DNA from: Micromonospora okii
Lineage (GTDB): Bacteria > Actinomycetota > Actinomycetes > Mycobacteriales > Micromonosporaceae
Length of the DNA: 64,000 nucleotides
Assembly (NCBI RefSeq): GCF_020884795.1
Contig: NZ_BBZF01000015.1
Location: 80,035 to 144,034, forward strand
Direction: 5' to 3'
Shown: piece after piece, positions 25,747 to 36,210 of the stretch
How the letters are laid out: each line of letters starts with the position of its first letter
Numbering within the stretch: position 1 is the stretch's first letter
Position numbers and translations under genes: made by a program
Notes under the pieces: generated by a model
What the model was told of the DNA's origin: nothing
Databases searched by the model: none
Seen by the model: only the letters and a program-made list of their open reading frames with translations

Positions 25747-25792
25747 TCGATGATCCGGTTCTCGATCTGGTCCGACATGCCCATGCCGTGCC
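25747..25792 (-). repeat. Exact 46-bp copy of internal argG sequence
   Basis: Bases 25747-25792 are identical to 28103-28148 inside argG, in the same orientation. Read on the minus strand they encode [13 protein letters not shown]. Similarity stops abruptly at both ends, and the sequence beyond the left end does not continue as ArgG. It is therefore a captured fragment or one side of a recombination footprint, not a gene. The surrounding spacer 25677-25895 has no other feature. Confidence 0.9.
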
Positions 25793-25895
25793 CCGCACGG
25801 GCAGCCGCCCCGTCCCGGGTTCGTGCCGCTCGGGCGGGGGCAGGTTCCGCCCTCCCGCGCGCGCAGGTTCCGCCAGGTGAGGCCGCAGGTGCGTG

Positions 25896-26318
25896 TCAGC
25901 CCAGCGCCTTGCGCAGTAGCGCCGTCAACCGGTCCTGTTCGTCGGGTGAGAGCCGCCCGACCGCCGTACGGGCGAAGGTGAAGGCCGTTGCGAACCGGTG
26001 GTTGATCTCGTCTCCCCGGGGGGTTCTCGCGACGAGTCGTGCGCGGCGGTCCCGGGGATTCGGCTCGCGCGTCACGAGGCCGAGCGCTTCGAGACGTACG
26101 ACGATCTGGGTGATGTTGGAGGCATCGCAGCCGAGCTCCTCGGCCAGGGCGCCCATGCCCCGTCGCTCATCGAGTCGCCCGAGCACACACGCCTGCGCCG
26201 GGCTGAGCGACAGCTCGGCTGCCGCCGCCTCGTAGGCGCGGTCGTACACGTCGACCAGGTCGAACAAGGCGGCCTCGGCCTCGGACGAGGGAGTCACGGG
26301 TCCGTTCGGCAGCGCCAC
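25896..26318 (-). CDS. MarR-family transcriptional regulator
   Basis: This 140-aa winged-helix protein has the MarR pattern: a helical start (LFDLVDVYDRAYEAAAAEL), recognition segment LGCDASNITQIVVRLEALG and wing TREPNPRDRRARLVARTPRG. The GTG start at 26318 is chosen because AGCCTA (26326-26331; TAGGCT on the coding strand) lies 7 nt upstream and no ribosome site exists. The open frame upstream begins with TTG and runs through the operator. It is divergent from an oxidoreductase gene; two near-identical palindromes in between indicate that it represses both genes. It probably senses a quinone, aldehyde or oxidant (inference). Confidence 0.87.
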   Translation of the reverse strand: MALPNGPVTPSSEAEAALFDLVDVYDRAYEAAAAELSLSPAQACVLGRLDERRGMGALAEELGCDASNITQIVVRLEALGLVTREPNPRDRRARLVARTPRGDEINHRFATAFTFARTAVGRLSPDEQDRLTALLRKALG

Positions 26319-26340
26319 GTCCCCCAGCCTAGAGGAGTTG

Positions 26341-26389
26341 TTTGATTCACTCAAATAGTTGTGCTCCAATGATCCTTGATGGACTCAAG
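26341..26389. promoter_or_regulatory. Two-box MarR operator with divergent promoters
   Basis: Box 1, TTTGATTCACTCAAA (26341-26355), and box 2, CTTGATGGACTCAAG (26375-26389), share YTTGATnnACTCAAR with palindromic 5-bp ends and centres 34 bp apart. For the rightward gene TTGATT (26342-26347), 17 nt and TCCAAT (26365-26370) form a promoter, so box 1 covers its -35 and box 2 its start region. Box 1 also lies just upstream of the marR -10. Confidence 0.7.
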
Positions 26390-26405
26390 TAAACGAGGGG
26401 GGCCG

Positions 26406-27404
26406 ATGGCGAGCAGAGTCGAGCGCACAGCGGGCGGCGCGATCGTGGCGCCGCAGATGAACGCGGTCGTCCTTGACCGGTTCGGCGGAGTCGACGAGTT
26501 CTCGGCGCGCCGGATACCGCTCCCGCAGGTCGGCGACGACGACGTCCTCGTCCGGGTGGAGTACGCAGGCGTCGGGTCCTGGGACGCGGGCGAGCGGGAA
26601 GGGGGATACGACGGCGTCTTCGGTGTCGCGTCGACCTTCCCCTATGTCCTCGGCTGGGACGCGGCGGGCACGGTGGCCGCGGTCGGACGCAACGTCACGC
26701 GGTTCGACGTGGGCGAGCGGGTCTACGCCGCGACGATGCCGGTGCCGCGTGGCGGCTTCTACGCCGAGTACGGCGTCGTCGAGGCGGAGTTCGTGGCTCG
26801 CGTTCCCGACCGGCTGCCGACCGAACAGGCCGGCGCGATGGCGTGGGATGCCCTGACCGCACTGAGCGGCCTCGACCTGCTCGGCCTGCGGCCGGGCGAG
26901 ACGCTCATGGTCTTCGGGGCCAGTGGGGGCATCGGCCACATGGCCGTGCAACTGGCGCGGCACAGCGGCATCCGGGTGTTGGCCGTGGCCTCCGGTGACG
27001 ACGGTGTCGCCCTGACCCGGCGGCTGGGCGCCGACGACGCCGTCGACGGCCGCCGAGACGACGTGTTGGCCGCGGCGTTCGAGTTCGCACCGGGCGGGCT
27101 CGATGCGGCTCTGGTCACCGTCGGAGGCGAGATTGCCGAACGATCCCTTCGCGCGATCAAGAAGTCGGGACGGATCGCCTGGCCGAACGGTGTCCTGCCC
27201 GCGCCGGCGGCGTCGCCGGGCGCGACGGTGTCCCACTACGACGGGGATCGGAGCCGCGCCACCACCGATCGGCTGAACGCGATCATCGAGGCGAGCTCCT
27301 TCGAGGTCCACGTCGCCCGGACCTTCCCGTTGGCGCGAGTCGGGGATGCGCATCGCGCCCTGAATGATCACTACGTCGGGAAGCTGGCCCTCAAGGTCGG
27401 ATAG
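26406..27404 (+). CDS. Zinc-independent MDR-family NADPH:quinone/alkenal oxidoreductase
   Basis: This 332-aa medium-chain dehydrogenase/reductase has a GroES-like N-terminal domain and a Rossmann domain with GASGGIGHMAVQLARHSG at about residues 180-200. The zinc-ligand Cys residues of alcohol dehydrogenases are absent, as in quinone oxidoreductases (QOR-like). It likely reduces quinones or unsaturated carbonyls with NADPH in the cytoplasm. ATG 26406 has GGGGGG 4 nt upstream; ATG 26457 is an alternative that removes a 17-residue non-conserved start. It is divergent from marR and behind two operator boxes, consistent with induction by a toxic compound. Codons such as CTT, ATA and GGA are more common than in neighbours. 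Confidence 0.87.
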   Translation: MASRVERTAGGAIVAPQMNAVVLDRFGGVDEFSARRIPLPQVGDDDVLVRVEYAGVGSWDAGEREGGYDGVFGVASTFPYVLGWDAAGTVAAVGRNVTRFDVGERVYAATMPVPRGGFYAEYGVVEAEFVARVPDRLPTEQAGAMAWDALTALSGLDLLGLRPGETLMVFGASGGIGHMAVQLARHSGIRVLAVASGDDGVALTRRLGADDAVDGRRDDVLAAAFEFAPGGLDAALVTVGGEIAERSLRAIKKSGRIAWPNGVLPAPAASPGATVSHYDGDRSRATTDRLNAIIEASSFEVHVARTFPLARVGDAHRALNDHYVGKLALKVG

Positions 27405-27436
27405 GACGCGACAGGCGGCCCGAGGCTCGCTGACCG

Positions 27437-27481
27437 ACGCGGCCCGGAAGCCCCTGGACGCGAGGGACTTCCGGGCCGCGT
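27437..27481. terminator. Bidirectional terminator hairpin
   Basis: Arms of 19 bp (27437-27455 and 27463-27481) pair with a single mismatch around a 7-nt loop. The hairpin lies between the stops of the convergent oxidoreductase and argG genes. It is the strongest simple hairpin in this part of the window. Confidence 0.75.
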
Positions 27482-27504
27482 GACGTTCACGTCCGGGGCG
27501 GCGC

Positions 27505-28971
<1,467 letters not shown>

Positions 28972-29038
28972 CTAGGCCGCATGGCCATGCAAACGTAGGC
29001 GGCGAGAGGCTCAGTGCCCGCACCACGGACCAAGCGCT

Positions 29039-29464
29039 CTAGTAGTAGTTCTCGATCGGCTCGCGCGCCTCGTCGAACAGCGCCGGCCCCTCGTACCGGA
29101 CCGGGGGCGGCGGCGGGGCGGCCGGCCTGACCTCCTCGAACTGCTCGCTGGACAGGGCGTACACCACCCGGCCGAGGCCGGACTGGTCGATCGCGGTCGC
29201 GCACATCGGGCAGGGCTGGCAGCTCGTGAACATGGTGGTGCCGGCGGCCACGTCGGGGGCGAGTTCCCGAGCGGCCCAGCGGGCCAACTTCAGTTCCGGA
29301 TGGGCGGTGATGTCCGAGTCGGAGACCACGGTGTTGTGGTCCTCGATCAGGACGGTGCCGTCCGCGCCGACCAGCAACGAGCCGAAGGGCCGCTCGCCGG
29401 ACGCTCCGGCCCGGCTGGCGATTGCCACCGCGCGGCGGAGAAACTTCTCGTCGTCGGGGGTCAT
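29039..29464 (-). CDS. Nucleoside/guanine deaminase, CDA superfamily
   Basis: This is a 141-aa zinc deaminase. The metal and catalytic site appears as H-P-E (HPELKL, about residue 60; HAE in most relatives) and PCPMC (about residue 88). The overall length and the layout FLRRAVAIASRAG, then RPFGSLLV, fit guanine deaminase/TadA-like proteins. Guanine or another nucleobase is the likely substrate; a tRNA substrate is less likely because the TadA-specific features are not obvious. The ATG stands behind a perfect AAGGAGG. It is downstream of the RNA methyltransferase gene in the same orientation, 118 bp apart. Confidence 0.85.
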   Translation of the reverse strand: MTPDDEKFLRRAVAIASRAGASGERPFGSLLVGADGTVLIEDHNTVVSDSDITAHPELKLARWAARELAPDVAAGTTMFTSCQPCPMCATAIDQSGLGRVVYALSSEQFEEVRPAAPPPPPVRYEGPALFDEAREPIENYY

Positions 29465-29582
29465 CGGTCCTCCTTCCCTACGAGGTCGCGCAGGGCCGCG
29501 CAACCAGCGCTTCCTGCTGTTCATCATGTCGAGTCCGGCCCGTTGCCGCACCGTTCTCCGGTGACGCGTCGCGAGCATCGGG

Positions 29583-30413
29583 TCAGCGTTCGGAGACGGG
29601 GCCCTGGGCCGGGTCGTCGCGGCCCAACTCCCAGCAGGCCACGGCGGTGGCGGCGGCGACGTTGAGCGAGTCCACGCCACGGCGCATCGGGATCACCACC
29701 CGCACGTCGCTGGCGTCCATCGCCACCCGGGTCAGGCCGGGACCCTCGGCCCCCATGAGCAGGGCCGCGCGGGCCCGCTGCCCGGCCGCCAGGCTCTGGA
29801 TCGGCACCGCGTCCGGCGCCGGGGTCAGCGCCAGCACCGTGAAGCCGGCCGCGCGAACCTCGCCGAGCGCGTCCGGCCAGGGCTCCAGCTTCGCGTACGG
29901 GATGGCGAAGACCTCGCCCATGCTGACCCGGACGCTGCGCCGGTAGAGCGGGTCCGCGCAGGTCGGCGAGAGCAGCACGGCGTCCACGCCGAGCGCGGCC
30001 ACCGCCCGGAAGATGGCTCCCAGGTTCGTGTGGTTGTTCACGTCCTCCAGGATCACCACCCGCCGGGCGGCGGCGAGCACCTCGGCGGCGGTGGGCAGCG
30101 GCTTGCGCCGGAACGAGGCGAGCACGCCCCGGTGGACGTGGAAGCCGGTGGCCCGCTCCAGCACGTCGGGGGTGGCCGCGTACACGGGGGCGTCGCCGGT
30201 GTCGAGGTCGGCGAGCTGGTTGACCCGCTTGGCGTCGACCAGGAACGACCGGGCCGGGTAGCCGGCCCGCAGCGCCCGGCGCAGCACCAGCTCCCCCTCG
30301 GCGATGAACAGGCCGTGCGGCGGCTCCCACCGGGTGCGCAGCTCCACGTCGGTGAGGGCGCGGTAGTCGGCGATCCGGTCGTCGTCGGGGTCGGTGATCT
30401 GCTGGACGGGCAC
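29583..30413 (-). CDS. TrmH/SpoU-family RNA 2'-O-methyltransferase
   Basis: This 276-aa SPOUT methyltransferase transfers methyl from S-adenosylmethionine to RNA ribose. The three family motifs are visible: NNHTNLGAIFRAVAALG (motif 1), LMGAEGPGL (motif 2) and IPMRRGVDSLNVAAATAVAC (motif 3), which together form the knot and cofactor site. The N-terminal L7Ae-like part (LFIAEGELVLRRAL) is the substrate-recognition extension seen in tRNA/rRNA enzymes. GTG start; CAGAAT lies 6 nt upstream and no ribosome site is seen. Target nucleotide unknown. Confidence 0.9.
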   Translation of the reverse strand: MPVQQITDPDDDRIADYRALTDVELRTRWEPPHGLFIAEGELVLRRALRAGYPARSFLVDAKRVNQLADLDTGDAPVYAATPDVLERATGFHVHRGVLASFRRKPLPTAAEVLAAARRVVILEDVNNHTNLGAIFRAVAALGVDAVLLSPTCADPLYRRSVRVSMGEVFAIPYAKLEPWPDALGEVRAAGFTVLALTPAPDAVPIQSLAAGQRARAALLMGAEGPGLTRVAMDASDVRVVIPMRRGVDSLNVAAATAVACWELGRDDPAQGPVSER

Positions 30414-30437
30414 CCGGCGATTCTGCCGGACGGCGTC

Positions 30438-31085
30438 TCAGGCGGTGAGGCCGGCGTCGCGGGCCAGGAGCGCGGCCTGCACCCGGTCGGAGACGCCGAG
30501 CTTGGCGAAGACCGTGGAGAGCTGGTTGCGTACCGTCTTCTCGCTGAGCCCGAACCGGCGGGCGATGCGGGCGTTGGTCTCGCCGGTCGCCAGGTGCCGC
30601 AGGATGTCCCGCTCGCGCGGGGTCAGCAGGTTGAACGGGGCCGGCAGCTCGGCCGGCTGGCGTTGCAGGCTGGTCAGCAGTTGCGGGCCGACCCGGGGGC
30701 CGAGGACGAGGCCGCCGCCGGCCACCGTGCGCAGGGCGTCGACGATCACGTCCGGGTCGGTGTCCTTCAGCACGTAGCCCCGGGCGCCGGTGCGCAGCGA
30801 CCGGTTCACCACGTCCTCGTCGTCGGCCATCGTCAGCATGAGCACCCGGATCTCGGGGCGGGCCCGGAGGATGCGGCCGGTCGCCTCCACCCCGTCGCCG
30901 TCGGGCAGCGCCACGTCCATCGCGACGACGCCCACCGCCTCGGTGACCGCGAGGCTGACCGCCTCGGCGCAGGTCGCCGCCTCGACGATGGCCTCGACCC
31001 AGCTCTCGCCCTCGAGCATCATCCGCAGACCACGCCGGACCACCGGATGGTCGTCCACGATCAGCACCCGGGTCCGCTCGGACAT
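30438..31085 (-). CDS. NarL/LuxR-family response regulator
   Basis: This 215-aa two-component regulator has a receiver domain (residues 5-120; acidic pocket DD at about 11-12, phospho-acceptor Asp in MDVALPDGDG, Lys in YVLKD) and a LuxR helix-turn-helix (about 150-212; LTPRERDILRHLATGETNAR). The upstream histidine kinase gene ends 55 bp before it, so the two are an operon pair. The in-frame region upstream of the chosen ATG overlaps the intergenic space and shows no conserved sequence. Confidence 0.9.
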   Translation of the reverse strand: MSERTRVLIVDDHPVVRRGLRMMLEGESWVEAIVEAATCAEAVSLAVTEAVGVVAMDVALPDGDGVEATGRILRARPEIRVLMLTMADDEDVVNRSLRTGARGYVLKDTDPDVIVDALRTVAGGGLVLGPRVGPQLLTSLQRQPAELPAPFNLLTPRERDILRHLATGETNARIARRFGLSEKTVRNQLSTVFAKLGVSDRVQAALLARDAGLTA

Positions 31086-31140
31086 CGCCGTCGCCTCGCT
31101 CCCTGCCCCGTCATCCCATGTCCGGTACGCCGTCATCCTC

Positions 31141-33159
31141 TCAGCCGTCCCCGCCGCCCTCGCCGGCACCGTCCACACCGGAATCGGCGGGCTCGGGCAC
31201 GGGTTGGAACGGCAGCCGCACCCGGATCAGGGTGCCGCGCGGCTCCCGGCCGACGATCTCGCACTCGCCGCCCAGCTCGGCGGCGCGTTCCCGCATCGAG
31301 TCCAGCCCCACCCCGCCCGGCCGGGGGCCGCCGAAGCCGACGCCGTCGTCGCGGACCTCGATCACCACCGCCCGGCCCCGCCGCACCACCACCTCGCAGG
31401 AGTGGGCCTGGGCGTGGCGGACCACGTTGGCCAGGGCCTCCCCCACGATCCGGTAGGCCGCCACCTCGACGGCGGCCGGCAGCCGGGGCAGCGGGTCCTC
31501 CAGCAGCAGCCGCACGGACAGGTTCGGCCCGTCGAAGCGCTGACACTCGGCCCGCAGCGCCGACTCCAGCCCCCGGTCCAGGGCGGGCGGGCGGAGCTGG
31601 TCGACGAGTTGGCGCACCTCGGCGGTGCTGGTGCGCAGGTCGTCGGCGAGCCCGTCGAGGATCTGGGTCAACCGCGCCTGCTCGGCGGTGGCGAGCTTGC
31701 GGGCCGCGCGCACCTGCATGGACATGCCGGCGAACGCCGGGCCCAGCCCGTCGTGCAGGTCGCGGCGCAGGCGTCGCCGCTCCTCCTCGCGCGCCATGAC
31801 CAGGCGCTCGCGGGACTCCCGCAGGTCGCGGATGAGCCGGGCGGACGCCGCCGCCACCGAGGCGTGCAGCGCGACGTCGCTGAGCAGCCGGCGCTCGACC
31901 GGGGTGAACCGGGCCCCCGGGGCGCGGTGGGCCACCACGAGCCGCCCCACCCGCTCGCCGTGGGTGACCATGTCGAACCGCTCGACCGAGGTGGTGGCGC
32001 TGCCGTGCTCGGCGTGCACCTGCCCCGGTCGGCCGGCGTCGTCGCCCCCCAGCTCCACCGCCACGTAGGGCACCTTCAGCGAGCGGGCGATCGTGCCGGT
32101 GAGCAGCGGCAGGACCGCCTGCGGCTCCACCGTGCGCTCCAGCAGGTCGCCGAGGCGGGCCAGGACGGCGTACGGCTCGTCGCGCTCGCCGTAGAGCAGC
32201 CGGTTCACCCCGCGCTGCACCCGGTGGCGCAGCGGTTCGAAGGTCACCGCGATCAGGCCGGTCGCCGCCAGGGAGGAGTTCGACGTGTTGCCGCGCAGCA
32301 CGAGGTCGCGCAGCAGGGCCACGGTGGCCACGAAGGCGGTGATCACCAGCAGGCTCATCACGAGCCACACCAGCGTGCGGTTGATCACCTGCTCCAGCCC
32401 GTACAGCCGGTACCGGAGCACGGCCAGGGTCATCGCCCCCGGAACGGCGATCACCATCAGCACCCACGCGCCGGAGAGGTTGAGCCAGTCCAGCAGGAAG
32501 CCGAGCAGGAAGAGCGCGCCGGCCGCCAGCAGGCAGGCGAGCTGCTGGCGGGCCTCGCCGGTGGCCCGCCGCCAGCGCCTCGCCAGCGCCACCAGCACGC
32601 CGACGACCAGCAGCGCCTCGACGGCGATGGTCACCAGGGCGACGCGGACGAGCAGTTGCGCCGTCGGGTCCGCGGCCGGCGCGGCGGACAGGAGCAGCCC
32701 CGTGGGGTCGCTGGTGGCGGCCACCGCGAGGGCGACGGCCGCCACCAGCGTGGTGACGACGAGCCCGACGGCGACGGGAAGCCACCGTCGCCCGGGCAGC
32801 CGGCCGTCCGGAAAGACCAGCAGGGCGAGGAAGACCAGGCCGTACGGCGGCCACCAGAGCCACTGGCTCAGCCACGCCACCGGCGTGAGGTGCGGCCAGC
32901 TCAGCGCCACGGCCGCCACGGCGGAGACGAGGCCGGCCGCCACCATCAGCCGCCCGACGAGGTGCCCGGGCACCCCGGCCAGCACCAGCCCGCCGAGCGC
33001 GCCGAACGAGACCGCCACGGCCCCGGTCAGGGCCAGCAGCCCGACCGACGCCGTGTCCTGGTGACGCCACTGCCCGACCAGGACGAGCGCGGCGGTGACC
33101 AGCCCCACGCCGGCCAGGGCACGGCGGGGGCTGGTCAGTGCTCCGATGATCGACGGCAA
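31141..33159 (-). CDS. Membrane-bound sensor histidine kinase, NarL-system type
   Basis: This 672-aa kinase has about eight to ten N-terminal membrane spans (residues 10-290), a GAF-like region (about 330-450), a HisKA_3 dimerisation domain with the phospho-acceptor in RRRLRRDLHDGLGP (about residue 490) and a HATPase domain (EALANVVRHAQ, VRDDGVGFG). It probably senses a membrane or small-molecule signal and phosphorylates the adjacent LuxR-type regulator. The start is a TTG with GGAGGG 5 nt upstream. The acidic Gly-rich C-terminal tail (about 15 residues) is outside the family core. Confidence 0.88.
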   Translation of the reverse strand: MPSIIGALTSPRRALAGVGLVTAALVLVGQWRHQDTASVGLLALTGAVAVSFGALGGLVLAGVPGHLVGRLMVAAGLVSAVAAVALSWPHLTPVAWLSQWLWWPPYGLVFLALLVFPDGRLPGRRWLPVAVGLVVTTLVAAVALAVAATSDPTGLLLSAAPAADPTAQLLVRVALVTIAVEALLVVGVLVALARRWRRATGEARQQLACLLAAGALFLLGFLLDWLNLSGAWVLMVIAVPGAMTLAVLRYRLYGLEQVINRTLVWLVMSLLVITAFVATVALLRDLVLRGNTSNSSLAATGLIAVTFEPLRHRVQRGVNRLLYGERDEPYAVLARLGDLLERTVEPQAVLPLLTGTIARSLKVPYVAVELGGDDAGRPGQVHAEHGSATTSVERFDMVTHGERVGRLVVAHRAPGARFTPVERRLLSDVALHASVAAASARLIRDLRESRERLVMAREEERRRLRRDLHDGLGPAFAGMSMQVRAARKLATAEQARLTQILDGLADDLRTSTAEVRQLVDQLRPPALDRGLESALRAECQRFDGPNLSVRLLLEDPLPRLPAAVEVAAYRIVGEALANVVRHAQAHSCEVVVRRGRAVVIEVRDDGVGFGGPRPGGVGLDSMRERAAELGGECEIVGREPRGTLIRVRLPFQPVPEPADSGVDGAGEGGGDG

Positions 33160-33209
33160 GAATGCCCTCCGGGCGGTCGGGGGTGAGCGGGGAGGCCCGA
33201 GCCGGGGGG

Positions 33210-33668
33210 TTACGCCCAGCCGGCGGCGTGCATGGCGTTGTGCATCCAGTTGCCGGTGTCGTGCTCGAGGTGGTCCGGCAGGGCGTTGAAGTCGTCCGAC
33301 AGGCCCGGGCCGTTGAGGGCCGGCAACTGGCTGAGGGCCTGGTTGAGGGAGATCCGGTAACGGGTGAGGACGTCCGGGTGGTCGCTGACGTACCGCGCCA
33401 GGTGGCTCACGACCACCTGCAAGCGCTGGCGGACGGCGGCGGGGTCGGCCGCGTCGTTGCCGGTGTGGAGGCCCTCCAGCCGCCACTCGGCGGAGAAGAC
33501 CGGGTGCAGCCGCCGGCCGGCGGCGTCGAAGAACTCGATGGCGCCGCCGAGCTTCTCGCCGTGGTCGACGGCCGAGAGCAGTTCGGTGAAGTTCTGGTAG
33601 ACGTGACAGAAGGTGTCGTTCGCGGCGATCAGCAGGATCCGCCGATCGTCGCCCGCGCTCAGGGACAT
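33210..33668 (-). CDS. Hypothetical protein
   Basis: This is a 152-aa soluble protein without signal peptide or membrane span. It has an alpha/beta look at the N-terminus (RRILLIAANDTFCHVYQNF) and a helical C-terminal half with several His (HDTGNWMHNAMHAAGW). I cannot assign a family. The ATG has GAGGAG 6 nt upstream, so it is a well-expressed real gene. It lies 50 bp upstream of the histidine kinase in the same orientation and may be cotranscribed, which would make it a candidate partner of that two-component system (inference only). Confidence 0.7.
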   Translation of the reverse strand: MSLSAGDDRRILLIAANDTFCHVYQNFTELLSAVDHGEKLGGAIEFFDAAGRRLHPVFSAEWRLEGLHTGNDAADPAAVRQRLQVVVSHLARYVSDHPDVLTRYRISLNQALSQLPALNGPGLSDDFNALPDHLEHDTGNWMHNAMHAAGWA

Positions 33669-33881
33669 GGGTGCTCCTCGGGTGACGGTGCCAGGTGGTG
33701 GTGGCCGGTTTGCCGACCGGCCCGCCGCAGCGTAGGGGACGGGCGTGCGCCGTGGCACCGTCGTGGGGACGGCGGCCATCGGCGAACGTCCCGCCCATCG
33801 TCGTCCGAGCGATGTCCCGCGCGCCCGGGTCGGATGTCCCGGGGCGGGAAACGGAAGGGCGGAAGGAGCGTGCCGCGCGGC

Positions 33882-36086
33882 TCAGCCGCGGGCGCGGTCG
33901 AGCCAGCGCTGGACGTTCGGCGGGAGGCTCCGCTCCTGCTGCCGCCGGGGCCGCTCGGGGGTGGGGCTCGGCTCCGGGGCCGGGCGGCGCACCTCGCCGG
34001 CCAGCTCGCGGCTCGGCGCGGTGAAGTCGCGCACCGGCTCGCCGTCCACGGCGGCGCGGATCGTGCGGGCGACCGCCTCGATCACCCTGGCCTGCACGGC
34101 CGAGCCGACCGAGTCGCCGGGGTCGTCCGGGTTGGCGGCGATGCCGGCGACGGCGACCTGCGGGGTGTAGCCGACGAACGTCTCGGTGGCGTTCCGCTCC
34201 GAGCTGCCGGTCTTGCCGGCCACCGGTCGGCCGACGATCCGGTCCACGGCGGTGGCGGTGCCGCCGTCGCACTGGCCGTACGTGGTCTGCTGGCCGACCG
34301 GGCAGCGCGCCGCGTCCGTCGCCGCGCGGGCCACGTCGGCGTCGAGCACCCGGCGGCAGGACGGCTCGCCGACCGGGACCTCGTCGCCGTCCGCCGTGGT
34401 CACCGAGACCACCGGCAGCGGCGCGCAGTACGTCCCCTCGGCGGCCACGGTCGCGTACGCGTTGGCCAGGTCGAGCGGGGTGGTGGCGGACACCCCGAGG
34501 GTGAACGCCCCCCAGTTGGCGGCGGCGTCGGTGGCGAACGCGGCGTCGGCGTCCGCGCGGAAGGTGATGCCGAGGCGCTGGGCCATCTCCACCACCTTCG
34601 CCGGGCCGACCTGCTCGGCCAGCCAGACGAAGTACGTGTTCACCGAGCGGCCGAAGCCGTCCCACATGGTGCGGTAGCCGTCCATCCACTCCGGGTTGGC
34701 GTTGGCCGGGCACCACCGGCCGTCGCAGCTCGCCCCGCCCTCGGCGGCGTACCGGGTGGGCAGCCGGCTAGGCGCGTCGAAGCCGGTGGCCAGGGGCCGG
34801 CCGCTCTCCAGGGCGGCCAGCAGGGTGAACAGCTTGAACGTCGACCCGGCCTGGTACCCGTCGACGCCGCCCCCGCCGGTGACCAGCGGGTTCACGGTGT
34901 TGGGGCGGTTCGCCCGCCCGGCCGGGTTCGCGTCGAGGCTGTAGTGCCGGTTGACCGCCAGGGCGAGGACGCGCCCGGTGCCGGGCTGCACGGCGGCGAT
35001 CGGCAGGGCGCGGGCGTCGTCGTACCCGTAGACGGCGGTGGCCTGCCGCTGCGCGGTGGCCTGGAGCTGCGGGTCGAGGGAGGTGACCACGGTGTAGCCG
35101 CCCCGGCGCAGCGCCTGCTCGCGCTCGGCGACGGTCGCGCCGAACGCCGGCTGGGTGAGCCACCACCGGCGCAGGTAGTCGCAGAAGAAGCCCCAGTCCT
35201 CGTGGCCCTCGGCGACGGCGGTGCAGCCGTTGGGCTGGGCGGTGGGGCGCAGCGCGAGCTTCTCCGCCTTCGCCGCCTCGGCCCGCTCGGCGGTGATCGC
35301 GCCGGTGGCGGCCATCGCGTCGAGCACGTACCCGCGCCGGGTCAGCGCCGCGTCGGCGTCGCCGTCGATCGGGCTGTACGCGTCCGGGGACTGGACGAGG
35401 CCGGCGAGCAGGGCGGCCTGGGGCAGGGTCAGCTCGGCCGGGGGGATGCCGAAGTAGCGCTGGCTGGCCGCCGCGACGCCGTACGCGCCGGAGCCGAAGT
35501 ACGCGATGTTCAGGTAGCGGTTGAGGATCTCGTCCTTGCCGAGCCGCTGCTCCAGCGCCGTGGCGTACCGGATCTCCTGGAGCTTGCGCCCGACGGTCTG
35601 CTCGGTGGCCGCCGCCCGCTGCTCGGCGGTGCGGTTCGGGTCGGTCTTGAGCACGTTGCGGACGTACTGCATGGTGAGCGTGGAGCCGCCCTGGGCGGTG
35701 CCGCCGCCGGTGACGTTGGCGACCAGGGCGCGGGCGAGGCCGCGCAGGTCGGCGCCGCCGTGGGAGTAGAACCGCCGGTCCTCGGCGGCCACGATGGCCT
35801 CGCGCATCACCGGGGCGATCTCGGCCAGCGGCACGTCGGTGCGGTTGACGTCGTGGAACGTGGTGATCAGCGTCTTGCCGTCGTTGGCGTAGAGGTACGA
35901 CCGCTGCGGGGTCGCCGGGGTGCGCAGGGCCTCGGGCAGCGCGGCGTACGACCCGAGGGCCGCCTTCGCGGCGAACCCGAGCAGCAGGTTGCCCGGCAGC
36001 GCGGCGACCGCCAGGACCAAGCCGGCGAGCACGCCCGCGAGCAGCACGGTGAACAGCCGCGACAGCGGCGAGCGGGGTGGCGGCAT
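33882..36086 (-). CDS. Bifunctional penicillin-binding protein (GT51 + transpeptidase)
   Basis: This 734-aa class A PBP polymerises lipid II and crosslinks peptidoglycan outside the membrane. An N-terminal anchor (about residues 12-40) is followed by the glycosyltransferase domain with EDRRFYSHGG (102-111) and GGSTLTMQYVRN. The transpeptidase domain has S-x-x-K (AGSTFKLF), S-x-N (RSVNTYF) and KTGS, all intact. A Pro/Arg-rich tail closes the protein. It is monocistronic, with 213 bp upstream of the neighbouring hypothetical gene and 124 bp to the membrane protein gene. It fits the envelope theme of the window together with murD2/murL. Confidence 0.93.
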   Translation of the reverse strand: MPPPRSPLSRLFTVLLAGVLAGLVLAVAALPGNLLLGFAAKAALGSYAALPEALRTPATPQRSYLYANDGKTLITTFHDVNRTDVPLAEIAPVMREAIVAAEDRRFYSHGGADLRGLARALVANVTGGGTAQGGSTLTMQYVRNVLKTDPNRTAEQRAAATEQTVGRKLQEIRYATALEQRLGKDEILNRYLNIAYFGSGAYGVAAASQRYFGIPPAELTLPQAALLAGLVQSPDAYSPIDGDADAALTRRGYVLDAMAATGAITAERAEAAKAEKLALRPTAQPNGCTAVAEGHEDWGFFCDYLRRWWLTQPAFGATVAEREQALRRGGYTVVTSLDPQLQATAQRQATAVYGYDDARALPIAAVQPGTGRVLALAVNRHYSLDANPAGRANRPNTVNPLVTGGGGVDGYQAGSTFKLFTLLAALESGRPLATGFDAPSRLPTRYAAEGGASCDGRWCPANANPEWMDGYRTMWDGFGRSVNTYFVWLAEQVGPAKVVEMAQRLGITFRADADAAFATDAAANWGAFTLGVSATTPLDLANAYATVAAEGTYCAPLPVVSVTTADGDEVPVGEPSCRRVLDADVARAATDAARCPVGQQTTYGQCDGGTATAVDRIVGRPVAGKTGSSERNATETFVGYTPQVAVAGIAANPDDPGDSVGSAVQARVIEAVARTIRAAVDGEPVRDFTAPSRELAGEVRRPAPEPSPTPERPRRQQERSLPPNVQRWLDRARG

Positions 36087-36210
36087 GGCGCCAAGGATCG
36101 CCGCGGAGGCCGCGATCCGGCCACCTCCGGGGGCGGGTTGTCGGGTAACTCACCGGCTCTGACCAGCCATTTCGCCCCCGGACCGCCCAGCGGGGGCCGT
36201 ACCGGGCGCC

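Noticed and set aside
25002..25784. Long minus-strand open frame beginning [12 protein letters not shown]
   Set aside because: Its start is the copied argG fragment; the rest lacks codon bias and overlaps the HNH-like gene. It is not a gene, though the copied segment itself is reported.
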